This document shows, in pieces, positions 20,843 through 31,094 of a stretch of 38,439 nucleotides of DNA; the stretch's first letter is position 1, and every line of letters starts with the position of its first letter. Location: positions 1-38,439 of the forward strand of contig RFHO01000027.1 of NCBI GenBank assembly GCA_003696385.1, written 5' to 3'. Position numbers and translations under genes: made by a program. The notes below the pieces were generated by a model, which did not search any database, had not been told where the DNA came from, and worked only from the letters and a program-made list of their open reading frames with translations. Source of the stretch: Planctomycetota bacterium (GTDB lineage Bacteria > Planctomycetota > Planctomycetia > Planctomycetales > Planctomycetaceae).

Positions 20843-20928
20843 TGGCCGAGGCGGGACTCGAACCCGCACGGGGATTTCTCCCCACCGGATTTTAAGTCCG
20901 GTGCGTCTGCCATTCCGCCACTCGGCCG
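20843..20928 (-). tRNA. tRNA-Leu (anticodon TAA)
   Basis: Reverse complement GGCCGAGTGGCGGAATGGCAGACGCACCGGACTTAAAATCCGGTGGGGAGAAATCCCCGTGCGGGTTCGAGTCCCGCCTCGGCCA: 7-bp acceptor stem (GGCCGAG/CTCGGCC), anticodon loop CTTAAAA with TAA, long variable arm, T-loop GGTTCGAGTCC. No encoded CCA. Confidence 0.96.
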
Positions 20929-21014
20929 TCCTCGGACCACGTCCTGACGCTTGGCGCGATGAAGCACCGCCGCAGGCGAGCACGGACGCCACCGTGCTCC
21001 CGGCCAAACGCCCG

Positions 21015-21815
21015 TCATTTCCGCTCGGCCGGCGGTCGGAAGAATCGCATCGACTGCAAAACCACCTCCCGTCGCCGCGCGATGCGTGAACCGAGCGTGA
21101 TCAGGTAGTTCCGCCAACCGGGCACGACGAACTGCTTCCGCCTCTCCATCGCCTTCAGCGCCGCCTTGACGACCTGCTGCGGTGTTTGTGCCGAATGCTT
21201 CTTCAACCAGTTCGGAACACCCGCGACCTCGAAGAACTCTGTCCGCGTCGTTCCGGGACAAAGGGCCGTCACCGTCACACCGCGGTCCCGGCATTCCGCC
21301 CACAGCGCCTCACTGAAGTGCAACACGTAGGCCTTCGTCGACGCATACACCGGCATGTAGGCAACCGGCTGGAACGCCGCCAACGACGCCACGTTGATGA
21401 CCGCTCCGTGCCGTCGTTGCAACATCGGCGGCAACAATCGGTACGTGAACTCGGTCAGCGCCGTCACGTTGACCTGAATGATATCGCGCATCCGCTGAAT
21501 GTCGGTTTCCTCGATCGTGCCCACGAAGCCGAATCCGGCGTTGTTCACCAGCAGTTCGACGTCGATCCCGCGAGCGGCCACTTCCTCGACGAGCCGTCGC
21601 GGTGCATCCGGGTCGGTCAGATCCGCCGTGACGATCTCACACCGCGTACCGTGCCGCGTATGCAGCTCCGACGCCAACGCCTCCAGCCGCTCCCGCCGCC
21701 GCGCCGTCAGGAACAGATGCATACCGCGGGCGGCCAGTACCCGTGCGAACTCCGCGCCGATACCCGACGACGCCCCTGTAATGAACGCCCAACGCTCGGC
21801 ATACTGGTCGATCAC
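21015..21815 (-). CDS. SDR family NAD(P)-dependent oxidoreductase
   Basis: [66 protein letters not shown]. Probable GTG start at 21815 ([18 protein letters not shown]); ORF-track ATG start is 21971. Confidence 0.9.
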   Translation of the reverse strand: MIDQYAERWAFITGASSGIGAEFARVLAARGMHLFLTARRRERLEALASELHTRHGTRCEIVTADLTDPDAPRRLVEEVAARGIDVELLVNNAGFGFVGTIEETDIQRMRDIIQVNVTALTEFTYRLLPPMLQRRHGAVINVASLAAFQPVAYMPVYASTKAYVLHFSEALWAECRDRGVTVTALCPGTTRTEFFEVAGVPNWLKKHSAQTPQQVVKAALKAMERRKQFVVPGWRNYLITLGSRIARRREVVLQSMRFFRPPAERK

Positions 21816-22080
21816 GGTTGGTGCCTTCGATGTCTTCTCCAGGCAGCCGCACGGCGTTCCGCAGCGACCGCACAACCACAGCGACCGGTATCGCACAACA
21901 CACCGGCGCTTGACGAAACGTGCCCGAACGTGAGGTGGATCGTAGAGACGGCTTCGCCAAAATGAAAGCAATTGCGGCGTCCGACGACGCCCCCATTCAC
22001 GCGGCTAAACACCGGCTCCGCCGCGGTTTGAGTATCTCGTTTCGCACCACGACAATCGCCGTCCAATCAGTGGAGAAGCC

Positions 22081-22812
22081 ATGGAGCTGTCACGCTGTGT
22101 CCTGCCCCGTCGCTGGGTCCGTCGGCTGGATCGGCTCGCCATCGAGCAGTTCGGTGTGCCGGGCATCGTCCTCATGGAGAACGCCGGCCGCGGAGCGGCC
22201 GAGTGGCTCGCCGAACACGTCAAGCGCGGACCGGTCGTCATCTGCTGCGGCAAGGGAAACAACGGCGGCGACGGCCTGGTCATCGCCCGCCATCTGGACA
22301 ACCGTGGAATCGACGTTCACATCGCGCTGCTCGTTCCCGCCCAATCGCTCTCCGGCGATGCCGCCACCAATTGGAGCATCGTCCAACGCAGCAGGCTCGA
22401 CGCGGCATACTACGAGCTTGCCGACATCGCCCGTCGTGCGGCTTTTTCCGAACGCCTCACAGCCGCCGAATGGATCGTCGACGCTCTGCTGGGCACGGGG
22501 GCGCAAGGAGAGATTCGCGAACCGTACGCGACCGCGATCGAAGCCCTCGATGCGGCCGAGCGCCCTGTGTTGGCCGTCGATCTCCCCTCCGGCCTGGACT
22601 GCGACACCGGAGAACCGCTCGGGCCCTGTGTGCGGGCCACCCTCACCGCCACCTTCGCCGCCACCAAACCCGGACTGATCCGGGAATCGGCCCGCCAGTG
22701 GACCGGACGCCTCCGCGTGTTCGACATCGGCGCACCACGGGCAGCCTACCGCGTCCTGGCCGAAGAAATGCGCTCCGCCGGCGAACAACCTCCGCCGCTC
22801 GACGGCAACTGA
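22081..22812 (+). CDS. nnrE: NAD(P)H-hydrate epimerase (YjeF N-terminal domain)
   Basis: LDRLAIEQFGVPGIVLMENAGRGAAEWL, VVICCGKGNNGGDGLVIARHL, WIVDALLGTGAQGEIREPYA, VLAVDLPSGLDCDTGEPLG. Confidence 0.93.
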   Translation: MELSRCVLPRRWVRRLDRLAIEQFGVPGIVLMENAGRGAAEWLAEHVKRGPVVICCGKGNNGGDGLVIARHLDNRGIDVHIALLVPAQSLSGDAATNWSIVQRSRLDAAYYELADIARRAAFSERLTAAEWIVDALLGTGAQGEIREPYATAIEALDAAERPVLAVDLPSGLDCDTGEPLGPCVRATLTATFAATKPGLIRESARQWTGRLRVFDIGAPRAAYRVLAEEMRSAGEQPPPLDGN

Positions 22813-23070
22813 GTGAACCAATCCCCCGCGGTAAACCACAGCCCGAGCCGATCATTTCACCGGCCAACGGATACGCTGCGGCCGACCTCCGCGGCCACCC
22901 GCCGCCCCCTGTGGCGACCGATGTCGTCCCCCGCCGCGGGTGGCACGCAGGCAGGCGGCCCATGGCCTGACAGCGACGCTTGAGAACTCCGCGCGAATCG
23001 CACACCATGGCCACTCACACGTACATCTGCCACAACGGATCCGACCGGATCGCTCTGGGAGACAACCAAC

Positions 23071-24633
23071 ATGCGACACGATGCAACGCTGCGTTCCGTC
23101 TCGTCGGAAGCCCCACGTAGTCCGTCAGGGACCTTTCAGCGCCTGCTCGCAGCCGGTCCGCGGCCTCGTGCAATTCGCCTGCCTGCAGGGTTTGCGGCGG
23201 TCGTGCTGGCCGCAATCGCCGCGGCGATTTGCGGCTCCGCGGCCTGCGCCGCGACCGAACGTCCGCCCAACGTGGTGGTGATCTTCATCGACGACATGGG
23301 TTACGCCGACATCGGACCGTTCGGGGCCGAAGGCTACCAGACACCCAATATCGACCGGATGGCCCGCGAAGGGCGTGTATTCACGGACTTCGTCGTCTCT
23401 TCGGCGGTCTGCTCGGCGTCGCGTGCCGCTCTGATGACCGGCTGCTTCCACCGCCGCGTAGGCATCTCCGGAGCACTGGGGCCCGGGTCCCGGATCGGCA
23501 TCAATGCCGACGAAGTCACGCTGGCGGAGATCTGCAAGCAGAAGAACTACGCCACGGCAATCTTCGGGAAGTGGCACCTGGGGCATCACCCGAAGTTTCT
23601 GCCGCTGCAGCACGGCTTCGACGAGTACTTCGGCCTGCCGTATTCCAATGACATGTGGCCGTACCATCCGACCGCCGGGAAGCGCTTCCCGCGACTGCCG
23701 CTGATCGAAGGAAACCGGGTCATCGACCCCGAGGTGACCCCCGAAGAACAAACGCAGTTGACCACCTGGTACACCGAGCACGCGGTGGACTTCATTCGCC
23801 GCAACAAGGACCGACCGTTCTTCCTCTACGTGCCACACAGCATGGTGCACGTGCCGCTGTTCGTTTCCGACAAATTCAAGGGCAAGTCGCAGCGCGGTCT
23901 GTTCGGCGACGTGGTGATGGAAGTCGACTGGTCCGTGGGCCAGATCCTGGACACGATCCGCTCATTGAATCTCGAACGCCACACGCTGGTGATCTTTACC
24001 TCCGACAACGGCCCGTGGCTGTCGTACGGAGAGCACGCGGGATCGGCCAAGCCGCTGCGTGAGGGCAAGGGCACGTCGTTCGAAGGCGGTATCCGCGAGC
24101 CGACCGTGATGTGGTGGCCCGGACGAATCCCGGCCGGCACGAAGTGCACCGAACTCGCATCGACGATCGACATCCTGCCGACCGTGGCCGCACTGATCGG
24201 GGCACGCTTACCGGACCACAAAATCGACGGCAAAGACATTCGGCCGCTGATGTTCGGCGATCCGGGCGCCAAATCCCCTCACGAGGCAATCGTGACCTAC
24301 TATGCCGGTGGTCAGTTGCAGGCCATCCGGGACCGCCGATGGAAACTCTACTTTCCCCACACGTACCGGACGCTCGCCGGACGCCCCGGAGGCAAAGGGG
24401 GAAAGCCCGTGCCGTACTCCAAAGCGAAAATCGGACTCTCCCTGTTCGATCTGCACAACGACATCAGTGAAACGACGAACGTGATCGACAAGTACCCCGA
24501 GCAAGCCAGACGGCTGATGGCCCTCGCCGAGCGGTATCGCGACGAGCTCGGCGACACGCTCACCAAACGAAAAGGCAAGGCCATCCGCCCCGCCGGCCGG
24601 CTGATGCCCGGCGACGCCGAGCTGAAATGGTGA
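23071..24633 (+). CDS. Sulfatase family protein (FGly-type), exported
   Basis: [48 protein letters not shown] (C-x-A-x-R formylglycine motif); [17 protein letters not shown]-terminal hydrophobic segment. Confidence 0.95.
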   Translation: MRHDATLRSVSSEAPRSPSGTFQRLLAAGPRPRAIRLPAGFAAVVLAAIAAAICGSAACAATERPPNVVVIFIDDMGYADIGPFGAEGYQTPNIDRMAREGRVFTDFVVSSAVCSASRAALMTGCFHRRVGISGALGPGSRIGINADEVTLAEICKQKNYATAIFGKWHLGHHPKFLPLQHGFDEYFGLPYSNDMWPYHPTAGKRFPRLPLIEGNRVIDPEVTPEEQTQLTTWYTEHAVDFIRRNKDRPFFLYVPHSMVHVPLFVSDKFKGKSQRGLFGDVVMEVDWSVGQILDTIRSLNLERHTLVIFTSDNGPWLSYGEHAGSAKPLREGKGTSFEGGIREPTVMWWPGRIPAGTKCTELASTIDILPTVAALIGARLPDHKIDGKDIRPLMFGDPGAKSPHEAIVTYYAGGQLQAIRDRRWKLYFPHTYRTLAGRPGGKGGKPVPYSKAKIGLSLFDLHNDISETTNVIDKYPEQARRLMALAERYRDELGDTLTKRKGKAIRPAGRLMPGDAELKW

Positions 24634-24825
24634 ACCACGCCGCGCCGCCCCACAGCACCGGCTGCGCGTGACCGGTGCGGCCTGCCGGTGGCCCGGTTCG
24701 CCACCGGCGCTGAACGCCGGCCCGTGTCACCGAACTTCCGGCCATCGCGTCGCCGGAGTCGGTCGATCCGGAGTCACCGCATACCGTGCCAAGCGATCGC
24801 TTCCGTCCAGTCCGGCTGCTTGCGG

Positions 24826-26904
24826 TCACGGCGCGGCCCGAACGGAATCCACCGCCAGGACCGCCGTCAGATCGGCCAGCGCGGTGAAATACTCGTGAAG
24901 CACCTCGACTTCTGCAATCTGCGCTTGCGCCGCCTGTTGTTCCCGCAGATTGACCGCCAACAGGTCGCTGTTCCCCAGTTCGAACCGTCGACGTTCGACG
25001 TCCGCCAGCCGCTCCGCCAGCCGCCGCGCCTCACGGACCTGGTCGATCCGCCCCAGCGCGGCCCGCAGTCGTGCGTGCACCGCTTGCACTTCGGCCGCGA
25101 CCTTGTCGCTCATCATCGTGCGTTTGGCGAGCACCTGGCGGATCTTTGCCTCCGCGGCCGCCAGCTTGCCCCGAGCCTTGCGCCGCTGAACGGGCACCTC
25201 GAAGAACACCCCCGCCTCCAGTTCGAACGGCCGTTTGTCACGTTTGCTGGAAGCATGCGGACCAACGTCCTTGGCAGTCCTCACGGCCACTGACAGATCC
25301 GGCCGTGTCTCGTTCAGCGCCTGCCGTCGATCGATCTCCAGTTGCTCCCGCAGCGAGCCGAGAATCTGCAGCTCCGGTCGATTCTGCTGCGCGGTCCGCA
25401 AATGCTCATCCAGCCGATCGGTGATCGAATCGGTCACTTCGGGGAATTCCGGAATCTGGTCCGCAGTGGGCACGACCGGTCGCCCGTCGGCATCGCGGTA
25501 GTACAGAGACAGCTTCACTGCCGTTTCCTGCAACTTCCGGCGTTCCGCCAGCAATTTGGCCTCGCGGGAAGCGATCAGACGCTGGTTGTCGGCCAGCACG
25601 GGAGGATCGATCGCGCCGGTCTCCACTTTGCGGCGGATGCCCTCGTTCCGGTTCCGCGCCAATGCCAGCAATCTCTGCGAAATCCGCACGCGGCGCCCGG
25701 CCGCCACCCAGTCCCAGTATGCATAGCTGGCGTCCCGGACGAACCCGATCCGCTGCAGGCGGAATTCCGCCGCTGCGATCTGTCGCCCCAGATTCGTCTT
25801 CCACAGTTCGGCCCGTCGTGTGTCGATCCCCACGTTGCGCAGCAACGGAACGATGATTCCGCCGTTGAACTCGCCGCCTTCGTCGGTCAATCGCTCCAAG
25901 TACCACGGCTGGAAACTGCCGCGACCGATCCGGTAGCCGGCGAACACCGAACCGCCCCAATAGGTCGGCTGCTCCAGCCCCACTCGGTGCCGATACGTTT
26001 CGTAGAAACCCAGCGGACCGTTTTCCGACGCCGCCTTTACCTTCAAATCGAAGGCACCGTGGGCTGCCAGATGCTGCCCCTCCGCGATGTCGCGGAGTGC
26101 CCGCGCAGCATCCAGCAACGGGAACGCACGGTCCACCGATTCCAGGACAACATCCAGCTCCAATGGTTCGGCCCGCACGTGCGGGATATCCGCGCCGCCC
26201 GTCGGAGGGGATCTCGGCTGTTCCCCGGACCTCTGAAAAACCGCTGTCTCCGCCGCTTGCCCCCTGGACAACGGCGTTCCCGCGACGCCGATCCGGCTCC
26301 GGCGCGTGGGCCGCCAATCGGAAGCCGCCTCCAAGCGGTCCTCCTCCTGCGGGAACGATTGCTCGAGCGGATCGGTGGGCATCCGGCGGGTGTCTCGAAC
26401 CACCGCTTGTGCCACCGCGCTCGACGGCGACCGCGCCACAACGTGGGTCGCCATTTCCGCCACGGCAACTTCACGCCCGCCGATCACGGGCTCGGCCGAT
26501 GACCTGCGTGGAGTGCGGCCGCCGCGACCGGTCCGCGACGCCTCACGTGCGGCGCTTTGCATCTCGGTGACAGCATCGTCGGGGCGCACGGCGACGACCA
26601 TCGGATGCCGCACCTCGTCCGATCGAGTTTCCTCCCGTGCAGCGGTGTGGATCACGGTGCAGCCGGGAAGGGTCAACGACAGTAGCAGAAGACACAGCCG
26701 CAGGCACACGCTGAATCCCGCTTGGAGAGAAGACGACTCCGGGCGTGTCACAGCCGCCGGTTGAAGCAGCGCGACACCACTGCCCATCGGCGCACCCGGC
26801 GCCGGTCCGAACCGGCCCGGTCCAGCCGTCTTGATCATCAGAATCCGTACAGTTTCTCCAGCTTTTCCAAGCGGAATGTCTTTAACCGCCGGCGTCGCGT
26901 TCAC
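24826..26904 (-). CDS. TolC-family outer membrane efflux protein, putative lipoprotein with long N-terminal extension
   Basis: LCLLLLSLTLPGCTV lipobox; OEP-type helices (RRAELWKTNLGRQIAAAEFRLQRIGFVRDASYAYWDWVAAGRRV; RPELQILGSLREQLEIDRRQALNETRPDLSVAV; ADVERRRFELGNSDLLAVNLREQQAAQAQ). Stop-to-start gap of 12 bp after the HlyD gene. Confidence 0.88.
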   Translation of the reverse strand: MNATPAVKDIPLGKAGETVRILMIKTAGPGRFGPAPGAPMGSGVALLQPAAVTRPESSSLQAGFSVCLRLCLLLLSLTLPGCTVIHTAAREETRSDEVRHPMVVAVRPDDAVTEMQSAAREASRTGRGGRTPRRSSAEPVIGGREVAVAEMATHVVARSPSSAVAQAVVRDTRRMPTDPLEQSFPQEEDRLEAASDWRPTRRSRIGVAGTPLSRGQAAETAVFQRSGEQPRSPPTGGADIPHVRAEPLELDVVLESVDRAFPLLDAARALRDIAEGQHLAAHGAFDLKVKAASENGPLGFYETYRHRVGLEQPTYWGGSVFAGYRIGRGSFQPWYLERLTDEGGEFNGGIIVPLLRNVGIDTRRAELWKTNLGRQIAAAEFRLQRIGFVRDASYAYWDWVAAGRRVRISQRLLALARNRNEGIRRKVETGAIDPPVLADNQRLIASREAKLLAERRKLQETAVKLSLYYRDADGRPVVPTADQIPEFPEVTDSITDRLDEHLRTAQQNRPELQILGSLREQLEIDRRQALNETRPDLSVAVRTAKDVGPHASSKRDKRPFELEAGVFFEVPVQRRKARGKLAAAEAKIRQVLAKRTMMSDKVAAEVQAVHARLRAALGRIDQVREARRLAERLADVERRRFELGNSDLLAVNLREQQAAQAQIAEVEVLHEYFTALADLTAVLAVDSVRAAP

Positions 26905-26915
26905 TCAGCAGCCGG

Positions 26916-28361
26916 TCACTTTTTGCGCTTCGGCAACTTGGGAGTCTTGGAAGGCTGCTCGATTTTCACCGAAGGCGGAAACGCGTTGAAACGCCGCCAC
27001 AGCTCGAACCACAGCGGAACCTGATCCAGCAGCACCCATCCATTGGCCCGAACCCCCTGCCGCAGGTACCGGCTGCTGGGCCAGGGGCGATCGGTCGGAT
27101 CCGGCAGCACCAGCACGCGAAAGCGGCCGTTTCCGTCGTCAACCGGATCGACCGATACGACGCGTCCGCCGAACGTCCCCACGGCCACCGCCGGCCAGCC
27201 CGTGAATTGAATGGCCGGCCAGCCCTCGAACTGCAGACGGACGTGCCGCCCGGGGCTGACCAACGGCGCGTCGTTTCCATTCAGCCAGATCTGCACGGCA
27301 CGCTCTTCGGTATCCGGCACGACGGTACAGATCAGTTCACCTTCTTTGAGCAATCGACCGCCGAGGTTGGGTGTCACCTGGACCAGGATCCCATCGAATG
27401 GCGCAACGACGCGCTGCGTCTGCTGACGAGCCACTTTGGTCTGGATTTCCAGCAACTCCTTCTGCGCCTTGGACAGTTCAGTAGCCGCCTTGGCCGCATC
27501 CGCTTCGGCCTTGGCCACATCGCTGCGGGCCTTGCGCAGAAGCGCGGTCGCGTACTGGATGTCGATGTCGGCCTTGCGCACCTTCACGTCGCGATCGCGC
27601 CGCTTGCCTTCCAGATCGTTTTTCGCTGCATCGACGTAGGCTTCCGCCTTGGCCACCTTGGCGACCGCTTCCTTCCATTTCCGCTCGGCTTCCTGAAACT
27701 TCAGCTGCGATGCCAGCCCCTCGCGAAAAAGCTGCCGTTGCCGAACGTAGTCGGCTTCCAACTGCGCCAGTGCCGCCAACTGTTCCTGAAGAAACTGCTG
27801 TTCCGCCGCCAGCTTCTGCTCCGCAACGGCCACGGCGGCATCGGCCAGCGCCAGCGTCTGTTCCCGAACTTCCTGATAGGCCTGCAACTGCCGCTGGTAG
27901 GTCTGCACGATCGTATTCAGCGTCGCCACGTTCCGGTCCGCCGCTTCCACTTGCAGCCGTGCCGCCGCCACCTGGCGTTCCAACGCCGCCTCCTGCTCTT
28001 GCAGACGAACCAGGCGTTCCGGATCCAGGTCGCGGATTTCAACGATCAGCTCGCCCTGCGTGACCCGAGCGTTCTCGTAGATGTTCTTGCCCCACCGGAC
28101 GACGCGTCCTTTCACGGGCGACTCGATGGTCTGAGGGCGCAGCGTCGGGGTATACGCGATGACATTTCCGCTTCCCTTCACCGACTGCTGCCAGGGCGCA
28201 AACAGCATCATGATCGAAGTCAGCCCCAGCAACCACAGCAGCCACCGGGCGATGATCCGAACAATACGCGACGTCCGAGCCAGCCGCAGCGCCGGGAGAA
28301 CGAATTCTCCGTACGCCGTAGGCGACGCCATCGACCGCACTCGCAGTTCGTGTTCCGCCAT
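26916..28361 (-). CDS. HlyD-family membrane fusion / periplasmic adaptor protein
   Basis: Single N-terminal TM, SPVKGRVVRWGKNIYENARVTQGELIVEIRDLDPERLVRLQEQEAAL lipoyl-like half, long coiled coil, VVAPFDGILVQVTPNLGGRLLKEGELICTV second half. Confidence 0.92.
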   Translation of the reverse strand: MAEHELRVRSMASPTAYGEFVLPALRLARTSRIVRIIARWLLWLLGLTSIMMLFAPWQQSVKGSGNVIAYTPTLRPQTIESPVKGRVVRWGKNIYENARVTQGELIVEIRDLDPERLVRLQEQEAALERQVAAARLQVEAADRNVATLNTIVQTYQRQLQAYQEVREQTLALADAAVAVAEQKLAAEQQFLQEQLAALAQLEADYVRQRQLFREGLASQLKFQEAERKWKEAVAKVAKAEAYVDAAKNDLEGKRRDRDVKVRKADIDIQYATALLRKARSDVAKAEADAAKAATELSKAQKELLEIQTKVARQQTQRVVAPFDGILVQVTPNLGGRLLKEGELICTVVPDTEERAVQIWLNGNDAPLVSPGRHVRLQFEGWPAIQFTGWPAVAVGTFGGRVVSVDPVDDGNGRFRVLVLPDPTDRPWPSSRYLRQGVRANGWVLLDQVPLWFELWRRFNAFPPSVKIEQPSKTPKLPKRKK

Positions 28362-28682
28362 CGCGTCCGGATCCTGGAAGGCTCCGCCGAAGTCTGCTCA
28401 CCGGCCGCACCGTCGGCGCGCAATGCCGCCGTGCCGCGGCACCGGTCTCCGCCCGATTACCCCATCGACCGTTCCGGCAGGCCCTCTTGAACAACTCCGG
28501 CGGACCTCGGTGGCCGTCCGCGGAAATGACAACCGGCAGGGGATCGGCCGAAAAGCCTCATCACGCACGCTGCGGGCCATTGCCGGTCGTCCTCAAAGAA
28601 ACGCGACGCGGCGTCAAACCACCGCCACAGCAAAACGGATCGCCTCCGCCGCCGACGCCGCAACCGGCGGGCGCGGTACCGC

Positions 28683-30821
28683 TCAGCGGTCTGCCGCGGC
28701 GCCGTCGTGCACTCCGCGGTCGGCGGCGGTTGCCAGCTCGATCCGTCGATCGCAACGAGCCGCCAGCGACGAACGCCCCGTTACGACCACCATTGTCCAC
28801 GGGCGGCTTCTGTCCAGAAGGAAGTCCGCCACCGACTGCAGCACCTCGTCGGCCAATCCGTCCAGCGTCCCATCGATCAGCAACAGCCCCGGATTTCCGG
28901 CCACCGCGCGCGCGACGGTCAGCAGTCGGGCTTCGCTCTCCGAGAGCGGATCGCCGCCGCTGCTGAGCGGCGTTTCGAGCCCCTGGGGCAACAACAGCAC
29001 TTCTTCCAGCAGACGAACCCCTTGCAACGCCCAGCGCACCTGCTCCAGCGTCACGTCGCTGCGGCCCAGATGCACGTTCTCCGCCACCGTGCCGGCAAAC
29101 ACCTCCGGCCCCCGGGTCAGCGCGACGCGTCGCCGCAGCACATCCGGACGGCAATCGCGGGGATCGATCCCGTCCACAGTTGCGAACCCCGTTTCAGGTG
29201 CCCGTAAACCGAACAACACGTCCAACAGCAGGCTCTTGCCCGCCCCGCTCTTGCCCATCAGTGCGATCCGTTCGCCAGGCTGGATATCGAAGTCCACCGG
29301 ACAAAGTATGTGCAATCGATGCGGCCCCACGCACGAAAGGTTGCTGGCGCGAACGGCGGCCGGCCCCTCGGGAAAACCGTGCAGCAGCCCCCCCACCGTC
29401 TCGGTGGGAAGCCGCGTTATGTGACTGATCTTGTCCAACGACGCCACCAGGTCGTAAAAGCCTTCGAATTCTTTTCCCAGCTTCGTCAGGGCCCCCACGA
29501 TCATCGCCACGATCAGCTCGGCCGCCACCAGCTGCCCCAGCGTCAACTGGCCATGGATCACCAACCATCCCCCCAGAGCCAGCAACAACGTGCTGGAAAC
29601 CGCCTGAACCAGCAACGCCGCAATGATCTGCCGCATCAGGATGCGAAAATGCCCGAGCCGCGCGTCCAGGTAACCGAACACCAGCCGGTCCGTGCGGTCC
29701 AGCGCATATTCCAGTGCGCCGGCGAATTTGAACGAATGCAGGCAGCGGGCCAGATCCTCCAGCCACGCCGCCGTCTTGTATTTCCATTTCGACTCGCTGA
29801 TGCTCGTCGCCAGAGCGCCTCGCCCCAGCACGAACACGATCATCGCCAAAGCCGACAGCAGCGCCACGTCGAACGCCAGCAGCGTGGGATGGTAGAACGC
29901 CAACACCACCATCCCGACCACGATCGTCAGCACCAGCCCCAGACCGTCCAACAGCAACGACACGATCACCTTCTGCACGGTGACCACGTCGAAGAATCGG
30001 TTGGTCAACTCCGGGAGATACTCCTTCCCGAGGTGCTCACAATCCACACTCGGCAGACGAAAACTCAGATCCGCGGCCAGCCGCGCGAACAAGCGGCACT
30101 GGATCATTTCCAGCACGTACTTCTCCAACGCGATCAGCGCCCCCTGGAACGCCAGAAACGCAAACAGCATCAGCGCCAGAACCACCACCGGCTGAAAGAA
30201 TCGGCCGAAGGCCACCGTACTCACCAACGCTTCCACCGCGATCGGCGTCGCCAGTGTCAGCAACCCCGCGACCAGCGCATACACCAGCACGATCGCCACG
30301 TCCTGTTTCTCGGACAGCATCAAACGCCATACACGCTGTACCGGATCGCGATCGTACTCCGCATCACCGGCGAAACTCCGCTGAGCCGTGGCCGCATGCA
30401 GCAGCACACACCGGATCGGCTCGCCCCCAGGTACCAGATTTCGCAAAGCACGCAACGATACCGGTTGCGGATCCGTTGCCGCCGGATCGCTGCAAACCAG
30501 AACCCGCCGCCGGTGCAACCCCGCCGTGCACAGCCATTCCTGACGGTCGGGGAACCAGGTCAGCAGGCGTGCGCCGGCACTGGCCAACGTCTCCACTTCG
30601 GCCGCCGTGCAGTCGGTCACCCGACAGCGCAAGCCCAAGCTGCGAGCGGTTTCGGCCAGCCAACGCCACCAGTTCCCTTCGACTGCGCCGGGAAACGTCC
30701 GGATGGCTTCATCGAGCGCCTGACGAATCTCCGTCTGCTCGAATTTCAGATCCATCGAGGCCAACACGGCCTGCAGAGCGTGGACGGCCTCGTCGGTCCA
30801 GTGCACCGGTGGCTGGTTCAT
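28683..30821 (-). CDS. Type I secretion-like ABC transporter (TM + ATP-binding) with non-canonical nucleotide-binding domain
   Basis: Six-TM exporter core (DVAIVLVYALVAGLLTLATPIAVEALV...), Walker A MGKSGAGKS, but LSESE, LLLIDGTLDGL and VVVTGRSSL at the signature, Walker B/D-loop and H-loop positions. Start at MNQPPVHWTDEAV assumed. Confidence 0.9.
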   Translation of the reverse strand: MNQPPVHWTDEAVHALQAVLASMDLKFEQTEIRQALDEAIRTFPGAVEGNWWRWLAETARSLGLRCRVTDCTAAEVETLASAGARLLTWFPDRQEWLCTAGLHRRRVLVCSDPAATDPQPVSLRALRNLVPGGEPIRCVLLHAATAQRSFAGDAEYDRDPVQRVWRLMLSEKQDVAIVLVYALVAGLLTLATPIAVEALVSTVAFGRFFQPVVVLALMLFAFLAFQGALIALEKYVLEMIQCRLFARLAADLSFRLPSVDCEHLGKEYLPELTNRFFDVVTVQKVIVSLLLDGLGLVLTIVVGMVVLAFYHPTLLAFDVALLSALAMIVFVLGRGALATSISESKWKYKTAAWLEDLARCLHSFKFAGALEYALDRTDRLVFGYLDARLGHFRILMRQIIAALLVQAVSSTLLLALGGWLVIHGQLTLGQLVAAELIVAMIVGALTKLGKEFEGFYDLVASLDKISHITRLPTETVGGLLHGFPEGPAAVRASNLSCVGPHRLHILCPVDFDIQPGERIALMGKSGAGKSLLLDVLFGLRAPETGFATVDGIDPRDCRPDVLRRRVALTRGPEVFAGTVAENVHLGRSDVTLEQVRWALQGVRLLEEVLLLPQGLETPLSSGGDPLSESEARLLTVARAVAGNPGLLLIDGTLDGLADEVLQSVADFLLDRSRPWTMVVVTGRSSLAARCDRRIELATAADRGVHDGAAADR

Positions 30822-31094
30822 GGCCCAGAAGTGCGCGCGGTCCAAAAGGGTGAAGCGGACGAGGAAAGGCAGGTCATACGAAGCAGGCCGCACAGCCGCT
30901 CAACGTGTGGTCGGGCAGTATCGCCCCACCGGTCCGACGTGACAACACCGGTTCGCACCAGCCGTCCCACATCCAACGACGTCGCCACGGACGGCCCGTC
31001 GGGTTCTTCAGTGAGACGTCCCGTTCGCAAGCGGCGCACGGCGGGCCGATCGCCGCGCTCCCCGGATCCGGCGCCCGGCACCTCCGTCCCCACC

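Noticed and set aside
20843-20928. tRNA-Leu as a selenocysteine or suppressor tRNA
   Set aside because: The long variable arm is normal for tRNA-Leu; anticodon is TAA and acceptor stem is 7 bp, so ordinary tRNA-Leu.
28362-28682. Gap between ABC exporter and HlyD genes, considered as a site for a small peptide cargo gene
   Set aside because: Small ORFs here (e.g. 28457-28663) are Arg-rich with no double-glycine leader or convincing start; not supported as a gene.
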